Source of the DNA: Candidatus Poseidonia alphae
GTDB taxonomy: Archaea > Thermoplasmatota > Poseidoniia > Poseidoniales > Poseidoniaceae
Direction of reading: 5' to 3'
Length of the DNA stretch: 64,000 nt
NCBI GenBank assembly: GCA_002505405.1
Contig: DAVD01000037.1
Span: 79,246 to 143,245, forward strand
The notes beneath the pieces are model-generated. The model was not told the origin of the DNA. It made no database searches and worked only from the letters and a program-made list of their open reading frames with translations. This document shows positions 47,240 to 55,452 of this stretch, piece after piece. Made by a program: the position numbers and the translations under genes. The first letter of the stretch is position 1; each line of letters begins with the position of its first letter.

Positions 47240-48553
47240 ATGTGGAGTCGTAAGTCAGCCATGCTCGGCAGCCTAGCTGTCGCTATGTATTTGCTTGGCC
47301 TTACGCTTCGTAACTCTCAACTTGTTACCGTCGCTGTTGTCATCTTTGTCTTCCTAACATGGGCTGCACTCGTGGGGAATCATGCAGATGTCGCATCCAG
47401 CGGCCGAAGAGCCGAAGAATGGTCGGGTGAAGAGGGAGTTGCTCTTGGTAGCGTTGTTGCCATGAGGAAACTTTCCAGTGCCCGGATGTTTGAGGACGGC
47501 GAATTGAGCGTAACATTGCGTATGCAAAATACATCTTCACTGCCTAAGATTTTGGAAGTACGAGACCGTGTCCCTGAAGTCATGAGAATCAAAGAAGGCG
47601 CCAATTACATTTTGATGGAACTTGGCCCTCGCCGTGAAACATACATCGAATATACGGTAGAGTGTCCTCTGCGAGGATTCTACAGTCTCGGTCCGGTCAC
47701 GGTCCGTATCCAGGACGCTTTCGGATTGTTCCATAAGGAAAAGGAGTTGCATGTCTACAACGACTTCCTTGTGTTCCCTAAGATGGAAGACCTGAAAGAA
47801 ACATTCGTCAAGTCTCGTGTTCCCAAGATTTTCACCGGTGCCGTCAACATTCGTCAACCGGGCCCAGGTTCGGAGTTCTACTCCCTCCGTGAGTACTTTG
47901 AGGGAGATTCGTTCCGTGCGATCAACTGGTCTGCATATGCCCGCTCGGGTAAACTCATGGTCAATGAGCGTGAGCGAGACGCCGTTTCCGACATTATCAT
48001 CATCGTTGACTCAAGAGCGGTGTCAGAAACAGGACCCGTATCAAGAAATGCATTGGTTTACTCTACACGAGCCGCTGCGTCACTTGCAAAATACTTCCTA
48101 GGACGTCGTGACTCCGTTGGGGTCATTGTTTACGGTGATGAAGTCGTCAGCGTTGACCGAGATACCGGCAAGAAGCAATTGTACGTCATTCTCACTAAAC
48201 TTGCAGGTGCAGTTGCCCGTGGTAACATTCCACTCCAGGTTGTTGTCAACCGTATTCTACCGCACATCAACAAGGGTAGCCCGATCATCTTCCTTTCCAA
48301 TCTTGAAGATGACCCAACCATTGTCAATGCACTGCGTGATTTCCGTGCACGAGACTTTGATGTCACCGTTCTTTCGCCATCATCGCTTGAGTTTGAATTC
48401 GATGCTCGACGGATTGACCGAACCGGTTACGAAGTCATGAAGACCGAGCGCGACGTCCTGATTGGGGAGTTGCGAGGTCTTGGCGTGAACATCATGGATT
48501 GGGAGCCTGATATGCTGCTCTCAACCGCTCTTGCTGGGGCACGAGGATTCTGA
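47240..48553 (+). CDS. DUF58 domain protein
   Basis: The ATG at 47240 follows GAGGTG. The 437-residue protein has two N-terminal membrane helices (AMLGSLAVAMYLLGLTL and TVAVVIFVFLTWAALV), a beta-rich middle and the DUF58 domain with GSEFYSLREYFEGDSFRAIN and WSAYARSGKLMVNERE. It continues into a VWA-like fold (IIIIVDSRAVSETGP, SVGVIVYGDEVVSV). DUF58 proteins are constant partners of MoxR ATPases. The VWA metal-site DxSxS appears here as DSRAVS, so metal binding may be altered. Confidence 0.9.
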   Translation: MWSRKSAMLGSLAVAMYLLGLTLRNSQLVTVAVVIFVFLTWAALVGNHADVASSGRRAEEWSGEEGVALGSVVAMRKLSSARMFEDGELSVTLRMQNTSSLPKILEVRDRVPEVMRIKEGANYILMELGPRRETYIEYTVECPLRGFYSLGPVTVRIQDAFGLFHKEKELHVYNDFLVFPKMEDLKETFVKSRVPKIFTGAVNIRQPGPGSEFYSLREYFEGDSFRAINWSAYARSGKLMVNERERDAVSDIIIIVDSRAVSETGPVSRNALVYSTRAAASLAKYFLGRRDSVGVIVYGDEVVSVDRDTGKKQLYVILTKLAGAVARGNIPLQVVVNRILPHINKGSPIIFLSNLEDDPTIVNALRDFRARDFDVTVLSPSSLEFEFDARRIDRTGYEVMKTERDVLIGELRGLGVNIMDWEPDMLLSTALAGARGF

Positions 48554-48565
48554 GGAGGGAAATGA

Positions 48566-49483
48566 ATGGCAATGAAATCCGGTGATACTGCACATCTCTA
48601 CGATGGAAAGACGGTTCGCTCGTCAGCTCCTTCACGAAAGAAACTCGCAGGCAATGCATCTGCGACTGGAGAGATTCCAAAAGATGCAATCCCAACCGTT
48701 GAGATCCCATCGTTTATCGAAAGCCTACTTGGAGGGCCGTTGGTCCCCAAGATGAAGTTCCTACCTCCAGACAAGATGGTCCAAAACCTACAATTTGCTG
48801 TTTACGGTGTATTGGTGGCATTGGCGCTCTTGACGTTCATGATTTCACCGCCTGAAGGCACCATCTGGTACATCATTACCGGCAGCCTGGGTGTAGCCAA
48901 CTTGTTCCAGTTATCGGTTATCGTTGGCGCAACCGTTTCAGGTTTTATGGGCACATACAAGCGTGATGCACGTTTTTCTCTCGCCAGCAACGTTCTCTTT
49001 ATTCTTGCAATTCTCCGTTTTGCCTCCTCGAAAACATCTTTGTCGAACGATCTCTTCGGCTTCCAGGACAATCCCGGGGCGCTTGCAATCCTGGTCGTAG
49101 TTTACTCTGTCCTCCTTATCATGTACTTTGAGTTGAGCAACGGTGTCATTCGTTATTCAATGCTCGATACGAGTATTCGCACCAACGAAGTGTACGTGAT
49201 GAACCCAAAGAAAATCGTATCAAAGTACCACCGTTCTTTGATCATGAATCCAATTATTGCAACCTTGCTCGCTTGGTTTGTTCTCTCTGCTAACATGATT
49301 CTACCCGCAATCGTACGTATCTTCTCATCGGATACGGCATTACGAATGGAAGAATCGGTTGAACTCACATCTGTTTACGGCGTTGCCCTTGGAACACTCT
49401 TCGTGTTCATTGTAGTTGGTGGTCTCTTTGGTCTGAATCTTCCAACTCACCTTCAACGCTACCGTGAAAGCAAGGCAGAGTAA
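48566..49483 (+). CDS. six-helix membrane protein of the MoxR cluster, unknown
   Basis: The 305-residue protein has a polar N-terminal 85 residues, then about six membrane helices (for example FAVYGVLVALALLTFMI and VYGVALGTLFVFIVVGGLFGL) and a basic end. A GGAGGG site precedes the ATG by seven bases and the gene starts 12 bases after the DUF58 stop, so it belongs to the same operon. No family was recognised. It may form the membrane partner of the MoxR system. It ends flush with the convergent aspartate kinase gene. Confidence 0.72.
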   Translation: MAMKSGDTAHLYDGKTVRSSAPSRKKLAGNASATGEIPKDAIPTVEIPSFIESLLGGPLVPKMKFLPPDKMVQNLQFAVYGVLVALALLTFMISPPEGTIWYIITGSLGVANLFQLSVIVGATVSGFMGTYKRDARFSLASNVLFILAILRFASSKTSLSNDLFGFQDNPGALAILVVVYSVLLIMYFELSNGVIRYSMLDTSIRTNEVYVMNPKKIVSKYHRSLIMNPIIATLLAWFVLSANMILPAIVRIFSSDTALRMEESVELTSVYGVALGTLFVFIVVGGLFGLNLPTHLQRYRESKAE

Positions 49484-50803
49484 TCAATTGTCGTTACGCT
49501 CACCGATTGACAATTGAGTGATCAATTCCTCAAGCAAATTGGAGATATCACTGCGTTGCGTGAGCAGATGAGTAGAATGTTGGCTTGAATTCAGCTGCTC
49601 GCTCACCCATCCATTGTCGAGAGAGGGAATGGTCAATTTGTGGTTCCCGGTATTCCCAATTAACGAAATCATTGCTGCATAGTAGTTGAATGAAACTTCG
49701 TCAAATCGTTGATTGAGCAACCCAATGCTCCGATTGACTTCGTGTTGGGGGATGATGAACCTCCATTGAGCGTTATTTGACTCGAATGAACAGATCCGAA
49801 TGTTGGCTGCATGGAATTCCTGTAACACATCGCTAAGCGCTGAAGTTGACCGATGCATGTATTTGGTTTCGACAACAATGCAGGCCACCTTCGGTATACA
49901 TGCGACTCCTTTAGGAGCACTCAATTCATGAATGTCAGGTCCAATGACGGTTTTCATTCCAGTCTTCTCGTAACTGTAGAGGTGACGAATTTCTATTGGA
50001 ATTCCAAGTGTATAAACGGGTTCAACTGTGGCTGGATGAATGATTGGGGCGTCAATGTGTGAGAATTCTATGGCTTCTGCGTATCCCAAGTAAGGAATTG
50101 GGGAGGAATGAACACCCCAACGAGGGTTGACAGGGTAGATTCCGAGGACGTCCTTCCATAACACAACACGTTGCGCATCGAGCAACGCAGCCAGGGCTGT
50201 AGCCGTGTGGTCGCTACCACCCCGGCCAAGCAAGGCGATGTTGCCATCCTTTCCTTGGCCAAACCACCCAGTGACCACGGGTGTACCATGGAGTGCCGAG
50301 CGTTGAAGAAGTTCTGTTGATTGTTTCATGTCCACGGTTTGGGCTGTTGTTGTTCCATCCAAACAAAGACCAATGTCTTCCGCTCCTACTGGGTGTGCAT
50401 CGATTCCGTGCTCGCTTAAGGCAAAGGCGACAACAAGTGCAGAGAGTCGTTCCCCAGCAGCAAGCAGTCGATTGTAAGCACCGGAATCATCACGGTCCGT
50501 GGCGAGAATTTCGAGCGCATCCTCAATCCCCTTGAGAACCAATTGAAAGGTATCGTGTAAGGGGGAGTTGATGAGGTTCGGTGCAAAACGCAAGTGTTGA
50601 CTCGCTAGATCGTTGACCAAGCGTCCAGCATACCGTGGTTCTTTTGCTGCTCGCATCAGTCGGTCGGTTGTCCCCCATAGAGCAGAGACAACGATAATAC
50701 AGGGGTTCGTTGAGTTCAGCATGACTTCAGCGATTCGATTAATATCGCTTGCATCGCGGAGACATGAGCCTCCGAACTTGTGAATCTCTGGGGGTTCAAA
50801 CAT
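49484..50803 (-). CDS. lysC: aspartate kinase
   Basis: The 439-residue protein begins with a KFGGSCLRDA motif (family usually KFGGTSV) and has the amino acid kinase fold with VVSALWGTTD, LLAAGERLSALV, TGWFGQGKDGNIALLGRGGSDHTATALAALL and LWKDVLGIYPVNPR. It phosphorylates aspartate, the first step to lysine, threonine, methionine and aspartate semialdehyde. The C-terminal 130 residues, where ACT regulatory domains should be, are divergent. It is the last gene of the aromatic operon, overlapping aroC by eight bases. Aspartate semialdehyde is a substrate of the operon's ADH synthase, which explains the grouping. Confidence 0.9.
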   Translation of the reverse strand: MFEPPEIHKFGGSCLRDASDINRIAEVMLNSTNPCIIVVSALWGTTDRLMRAAKEPRYAGRLVNDLASQHLRFAPNLINSPLHDTFQLVLKGIEDALEILATDRDDSGAYNRLLAAGERLSALVVAFALSEHGIDAHPVGAEDIGLCLDGTTTAQTVDMKQSTELLQRSALHGTPVVTGWFGQGKDGNIALLGRGGSDHTATALAALLDAQRVVLWKDVLGIYPVNPRWGVHSSPIPYLGYAEAIEFSHIDAPIIHPATVEPVYTLGIPIEIRHLYSYEKTGMKTVIGPDIHELSAPKGVACIPKVACIVVETKYMHRSTSALSDVLQEFHAANIRICSFESNNAQWRFIIPQHEVNRSIGLLNQRFDEVSFNYYAAMISLIGNTGNHKLTIPSLDNGWVSEQLNSSQHSTHLLTQRSDISNLLEELITQLSIGERNDN

Positions 50804-51878
50804 TCAAAAACCCTCCTCGAATCATCAAATCTGAGACTACCAATATTGCCATGGCTTCCACAACAGCAACGGCGCGAGGGGCAAGCACTGGGTCGTGGCG
50901 GCCCTTTACGGTCAAGGATTCCTGCTGATTTGTTTTCATATTGAGCGTCATTTGACTTTGGGGGATGCTTGACGGAGGTTTGAAGGCCACACTGACTTGG
51001 ACTGGAGAGCCTGTCGACAGACCGGCCAACGCTCCATCCGGCCGTTCCCCTTCCATGACGGGTGCGTCTGATGTTCCACCCCACGCACTGTTATGCTCAC
51101 TTCCGGTCATGGTTTGAACGCCAAATCCATGACCAAATTCAACTCCGCGTGCAGCTGGAATTGATAACATCGCTCGGGCAAGCGCCGGTTCAAGTCCATC
51201 AAACCATGGCTCGCCGACACCCAATGGGAGCCCGTCCACTACCAAATCAACGCGTGATCCGATGGAATCCCTTTGTTTCCGATATGAACTGATGAGTTCT
51301 GTCATGGCTTGTGCGGCAACGGGGTCGTAGCAACGCATGTGTTGGCTGGCTTCACTTTCCAACGTGGGGGGACACTCATCAAGATGGCGTGCTTCAACGC
51401 TTCCTATGGCTCCAACATGTGCGCGGAAAGCAACTCCTTTTTCGGCCATCCAAGGGCGAAGCAGAGCCGCTATCGCAACAAGAGGGGCGGTCATCCGTGC
51501 GCTTGAGGTCCCTCCGCCTCGTAGGTCAGCCTTTCCTTCAGTTTTCAGCATCATGACCATGTCTTGGTGACCTGGTCGAGGATGGTCGGGGAGGAATCCA
51601 TAGTCCTTTGAACGAACATCGCTGTTTTTGATTCTACACTCAACGGTTTCTCCGGTACTGATTCCGTTCTCCAGCCCCGATAACCACATGACCTCATCCG
51701 TTTCTTTGCGTTGACTGCTGTATGGGCCACCAGGTTTGCGCATGTTCATGGCGGTTTTGAGGGCATCCTCATCAAGAACAATCCCCTTTGGTAAGCCATG
51801 GAGCACTGCACCTACATGAGGGCCGTGACTTGACCCATAAAGGGTCAACCGCAACTGTTCACCAAGAGACATTTGCAT
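50796..51878 (-). CDS. aroC: chorismate synthase
   Basis: The 360-residue enzyme converts EPSP to chorismate using reduced FMN. Seen are the N-terminal YGSSHGPHVGAVLHGLPKG, DHPRPGHQDM, RGGGTSSARMTA and the C-terminal APRAVAVVEAMAILVV. A second ATG lies two codons inside. It follows the shikimate kinase gene (42 bases) and overlaps the aspartate kinase start. The EPSP synthase, dehydroquinase and shikimate dehydrogenase genes needed to complete the pathway are not in this window. Confidence 0.95.
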   Translation of the reverse strand: MQMSLGEQLRLTLYGSSHGPHVGAVLHGLPKGIVLDEDALKTAMNMRKPGGPYSSQRKETDEVMWLSGLENGISTGETVECRIKNSDVRSKDYGFLPDHPRPGHQDMVMMLKTEGKADLRGGGTSSARMTAPLVAIAALLRPWMAEKGVAFRAHVGAIGSVEARHLDECPPTLESEASQHMRCYDPVAAQAMTELISSYRKQRDSIGSRVDLVVDGLPLGVGEPWFDGLEPALARAMLSIPAARGVEFGHGFGVQTMTGSEHNSAWGGTSDAPVMEGERPDGALAGLSTGSPVQVSVAFKPPSSIPQSQMTLNMKTNQQESLTVKGRHDPVLAPRAVAVVEAMAILVVSDLMIRGGFLNV

Positions 51879-51920
51879 GATGGGTCAATGTTCCCAGCCG
51901 TGGGGCCTTCAAGAAGGTGT

Positions 51921-52814
51921 TCACTCTTCAGGCCCATCGTTTTGAGAGGATAAAAACGCGGTCTCGATGATTTCAGCATCCTTGTAGCGGATGCCGTACC
52001 ATGATTTTATTCGTTCAATTGTTGGTTTTTGTTGGCTTGGGACGACGATGACAAGTGCAGGCCCTGAACCGGTCACTCCAGCAGCCCGGGCGCTGTTGAC
52101 AAAGGAATCATTGGTCATTTTACGGCCTTCAGTATCGCCAAGAACAGCAACCATTCCACGCCCATTCCAAGTTAATGCGACCAATTCTTGGTTGTTTTGG
52201 AGTGCTGAGAGGGCCTGTTGAAATGCAGCTGTATGGGGGACGAAGTCTTCGAAAGTCGGACGGTGTTTTCTTGCACCTCTCAAGACGAGGATAATGGTCC
52301 AATCAGATGGATTTGGACCGCTTCCTTCCAACAATATTCCGGATTGAACCTCAGCCTGGGGGTCGATGAGTTTCCAGCCTTTTGTGGCGCATGCCCAAGC
52401 GTCGTCAAGCGAGCCGGTCATCGAAACACCTGCGGCGATCTGAGCATGGCCGGAGAGTTCGACAGCCAATTCATCGCTGACCTCTATTTCGGTTGCCTCC
52501 CCCAGAGCACGGAAAGCTGCAACGCACAGTGCTGAAGATGACTTCAATCCTTGCTGTGGTGGGATCTTTGAATTGACTCCCCAATGCAATTGTTCACTCG
52601 TGAAGCCTTTGGGAAGTGCAAGGCCCGCATCCATCCAAACTTGGAGTATTGAGGCGAAGAGATTGTCATGGTCGTGAACATCACGCTTGCTTTTTTTATC
52701 CAGCAAGCGAACGGTCATCGGGAGGTCCAAAGCGATACTTGCTCCGTAACCAAGAGCGGCAGCATGGAGAAGACTACAAGCACCATGTGCCGTTCCCTTC
52801 CCCAAAACTCCCAT
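51921..52814 (-). CDS. aroK: archaeal (GHMP-type) shikimate kinase
   Basis: The 297-residue protein is a GHMP-family kinase with the ATP loop KIPPQQGLKSSSALCVAA (about 82-99), an N-terminal GTAHGACSLLHAAALG, and a C-terminal GVTGSGPALVIVV motif 3. Archaea use this family instead of the bacterial P-loop AroK to phosphorylate shikimate. Homoserine kinase and mevalonate kinase share the fold, but placement between DHQ synthase II and chorismate synthase settles the role. It starts 3 bases after the DHQ synthase stop. Confidence 0.92.
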   Translation of the reverse strand: MGVLGKGTAHGACSLLHAAALGYGASIALDLPMTVRLLDKKSKRDVHDHDNLFASILQVWMDAGLALPKGFTSEQLHWGVNSKIPPQQGLKSSSALCVAAFRALGEATEIEVSDELAVELSGHAQIAAGVSMTGSLDDAWACATKGWKLIDPQAEVQSGILLEGSGPNPSDWTIILVLRGARKHRPTFEDFVPHTAAFQQALSALQNNQELVALTWNGRGMVAVLGDTEGRKMTNDSFVNSARAAGVTGSGPALVIVVPSQQKPTIERIKSWYGIRYKDAEIIETAFLSSQNDGPEE

Positions 52815-52817
52815 TTT

Positions 52818-53852
52818 TTATCTCTCCTCGACACTGCTCTCTATTGCGGTGCCAACATGACGCCCCTTTCTCCCAAGCCAACCGATGACGATGGTATGTC
52901 GTGGTAACTCAGTTACAGAGTGGCGAGTTTTGTTTTGGCCGACCAAGCGAACCGTTTCTGCTTGTTGCATAAATACATGGCCTTCATTAGGCTTTTGCAT
53001 GTTATGATTCATCCGATGGAAGTTAATTTTCAGCATCGGCCGTTGTTCAATTTTGATTCGGCCCAATGTTGCCGACCGACTTCCACCGGTTTCGCTTAGA
53101 ATCAAAACCTCGTCTCCACTGCTCAATTCGCTCATGTATTTCGTATTCCCGTCAGCCATCAATATGTACGAATGTGGCGCTCCAGCATTGACTCGGAAAG
53201 GACGGGTTGGGACAAATGAAGAAGGGATTGTTTCGCTGTGAATCAGGAGCATTTGAGATGAACTTGAACCAACAAGGACGCCCTCTCCAACATGAAGTAA
53301 TGATGTGAAATCAAGGCAATAGCGGTCACCAATACCCCCATCTTCAACACTCTGTATGGAAAAGAATTCCAATTCCATAGGTTCTGGCTTCCTTCGTTCG
53401 TGGTGAACGGCATTGGATTCCACTTCAAGTCGTTGTGATTTCGTGACCAGGGCGGCTTCAATCAGTTCCTGTGAGTTTGCGACCAGCAAAGCGTCTACGC
53501 CTTGTTCTAGCGCAAAGCCGGCTCCTTGAGCCTGCTGCGGTGTTGTAATTATTGCTGCGATTTTGGTCGCCGAGCCTTGGCGTGCAGCAATGAGGTTCTC
53601 AAGTGGAATCATCGACCACGTTTCGCATTCAATGAGCAACCAGTCAGCACTTCCAATGGCCGCCTTCGATCGGTTTTGTGATGTTTCATCGGCAACAACA
53701 AAGTATCCGCCCAGGACAGAGGACGGGCCATGTATCAAGGCTCCATCAACTGAAAATTCGTTATCTTTCGTGGGTTTTTCAACCCACAATCGGTCGATTC
53801 CTTCCGCTATGACGGGAAGTTCACCGTTGCGCACATCAACCCAGATTTCCAT
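52818..53852 (-). CDS. aroB': 3-dehydroquinate synthase II
   Basis: The 344-residue protein matches the archaeal DHQ synthase type II family: N-terminal MEIWVDVRNG, central DRYCLDFTSLLHVGEGVLVGS, VNAGAPHSYILM, ELSSGDEVLI and the end VIGWLGRKGRH. It converts 2-amino-3,7-dideoxy-D-threo-hept-6-ulosonate to 3-dehydroquinate by oxidative deamination with NAD. This replaces the DAHP route. It lies 9 bases after the ADH synthase gene. The N-terminal part is somewhat divergent. Confidence 0.93.
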   Translation of the reverse strand: MEIWVDVRNGELPVIAEGIDRLWVEKPTKDNEFSVDGALIHGPSSVLGGYFVVADETSQNRSKAAIGSADWLLIECETWSMIPLENLIAARQGSATKIAAIITTPQQAQGAGFALEQGVDALLVANSQELIEAALVTKSQRLEVESNAVHHERRKPEPMELEFFSIQSVEDGGIGDRYCLDFTSLLHVGEGVLVGSSSSQMLLIHSETIPSSFVPTRPFRVNAGAPHSYILMADGNTKYMSELSSGDEVLILSETGGSRSATLGRIKIEQRPMLKINFHRMNHNMQKPNEGHVFMQQAETVRLVGQNKTRHSVTELPRHTIVIGWLGRKGRHVGTAIESSVEER

Positions 53853-53861
53853 AAACTCATC

Positions 53862-54659
53862 TCACAAGCCGTTTGAACTCAATGCATGCTCAACATCAGC
53901 ATTTTCATGCACGATCATCATGAGTGCTCGCGCTAAGTCTTCTCGTTGTGGATGTGCGAACACTTGACGTCCCATGCAAACCCCTGATGCACCAGCATCC
54001 ATGGCTTCATGGACCATGGTGATAATCGCCCGAGCATTACCGGTTGAGGGCCCTCCTGCGACGAGAACCGGAATTGGTGCAGCGGAAGAAACCACAGAAA
54101 AGCTTTCTTGATCACCGGTCCAAACCGATTTTGCAGCATCGCACCCCATCTCAAAAGCCAGTCTTACACCATGTGCTTGTCCGCCCGTCGGGTCGTTTTC
54201 CATCACATTAAGATGCTCTCCACGAGCATAGATCATTCCAAAAGATGGCAACTGTTCATGATGCGCCTGACGATTGAGTTCTCCCATTCGTTCAATCATA
54301 GCCGCTTCGTGGTGGCTACCTAAATTGACTTGGCTTGAAACGGCCAGGCCACCTCTGCCGATGGTTTCGTCGGCGTGGCCAACGATGACTTTGTTATCGC
54401 TATCTGGGCCACCGTGGCGTGTTGATACTGAATAGTGCACAACCATTGAAGTCATCGTTCCTTCGCACAGGTGAGCGTATTTGCTCACCACTCCTTTTTG
54501 AGCTACAATGGCATTGACGCCTGCTTTTACCAGCGAGATGATGGTGGCCTCGAGGTCTTGTAAGCCCTCTGTTGGATAATCGGAGGCGCCGTGGTCGATT
54601 GGAATCCAAACACCTCGGCCACCGGGCAGGAGTGCGTCAAGTCGCGTCGCCTTGTCCAT
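53862..54659 (-). CDS. aroA': 2-amino-3,7-dideoxy-D-threo-hept-6-ulosonate synthase
   Basis: The 265-residue class I aldolase (FBP aldolase/DeoC-like barrel) contains PIDHGASDYP with the active-site Asp, MIYARGE with a catalytic Tyr and GCDAAKSVWTGD with the Schiff-base Lys, then VLVAGGPS and SGVCMGRQVFAH for phosphate binding. It joins a ketose phosphate fragment to L-aspartate 4-semialdehyde, the first step of the archaeal aromatic pathway. It is the first enzyme gene of a leftward operon and follows the HTH regulator gene by 46 bases. Confidence 0.93.
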   Translation of the reverse strand: MDKATRLDALLPGGRGVWIPIDHGASDYPTEGLQDLEATIISLVKAGVNAIVAQKGVVSKYAHLCEGTMTSMVVHYSVSTRHGGPDSDNKVIVGHADETIGRGGLAVSSQVNLGSHHEAAMIERMGELNRQAHHEQLPSFGMIYARGEHLNVMENDPTGGQAHGVRLAFEMGCDAAKSVWTGDQESFSVVSSAAPIPVLVAGGPSTGNARAIITMVHEAMDAGASGVCMGRQVFAHPQREDLARALMMIVHENADVEHALSSNGL

Positions 54660-54705
54660 GGTGTGTCGAAGCGCCCCTCATCATCAAAGGTTTGTATGTG
54701 GGAGT

Positions 54706-55341
54706 TCATTCGACCTGGTCGCTAAACCACTGCAAAATGGCTTGTTCGGCACCTTGCAGATGTTCTTGGTAGGTCGAGCGGGCGATGTCCATGTACTCAG
54801 CTAGTCCCTGAATGGTGACCAGTTTTGGCTCTTTGTAATAGCCGTGTTTTGAAGCAAGTGCGAAACAATCGTTTTGTCTCGGGGTGAGAATGGCTGTAAT
54901 TTCATCAGTGTTGCTCCGCACGTTATGAACTCGCACTTCATCTGGCTCCAACACTACCTTGCACAACTTGACAAATGTTGAAATCGATTCCGGGAGGCCG
55001 CGAATGTTAACGGTGATTGCACCATCATCAAATTCGTATGGAGGTAGAATGTGAATGTTCTCGGTGTTGGATGCAAGGCAAACCAAAGGATGCCTGTTCC
55101 AAATCACGACAGCGTCGCTTTCCCGTTCGTTCAATTTTTGCTCTACAGAAATAAAACCAAGGCCGTCAAGGTCTTTGACGGTCTTTCCTTCTTGATATAT
55201 GGGGAGTACTATTTGTTTGACACCCGAAGGTTCAACGGCCAAATGGCCCATAACTTTCAGATTTGACACAATTTCGCCAAGTTCTCTAAATTCAGTTGTA
55301 GCAAGAGTCGTTTTGGACCAACTTAACGATACCTCTCGCAT
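54706..55341 (-). CDS. HTH-10 (bacterio-opsin activator type) transcription regulator
   Basis: The 211-residue protein ends with the HTH_10 signature: LTPRQNDCFALASKHGYYKE (about 151-170), then VTIQGLAEYMDIARSTYQEHLQGAEQAIL (a 29-residue stretch, key residues Leu, Ser and the EHLxxAE helix). The N-terminal 140 residues resemble the ligand-sensing part of Bat-like archaeal regulators without a recognised cofactor site. It is upstream of and in the same direction as the aromatic operon, so it may control it, perhaps in response to an amino acid. It starts 111 bases from a divergent membrane protein gene. Confidence 0.88.
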   Translation of the reverse strand: MREVSLSWSKTTLATTEFRELGEIVSNLKVMGHLAVEPSGVKQIVLPIYQEGKTVKDLDGLGFISVEQKLNERESDAVVIWNRHPLVCLASNTENIHILPPYEFDDGAITVNIRGLPESISTFVKLCKVVLEPDEVRVHNVRSNTDEITAILTPRQNDCFALASKHGYYKEPKLVTIQGLAEYMDIARSTYQEHLQGAEQAILQWFSDQVE

Positions 55342-55452
55342 ATCATAACGGTAGGGTCTTGCCTTCTTATGTCTTCATGCAATATTTCTGGCAAATTATA
55401 CTCATTCTTGTACATCGTATGTTTCAAGTGGTGACTGCACATGGAGTAAGGT
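55342..55452. promoter_or_regulatory. divergent promoter region between HTH-10 regulator and membrane coiled-coil gene
   Basis: The 111-base gap separates two divergent genes and must hold promoters for both. A TATA-like sequence AATTATACTC is at about 55395-55404, suited to the rightward gene. No strong operator symmetry was seen. Confidence 0.35.
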
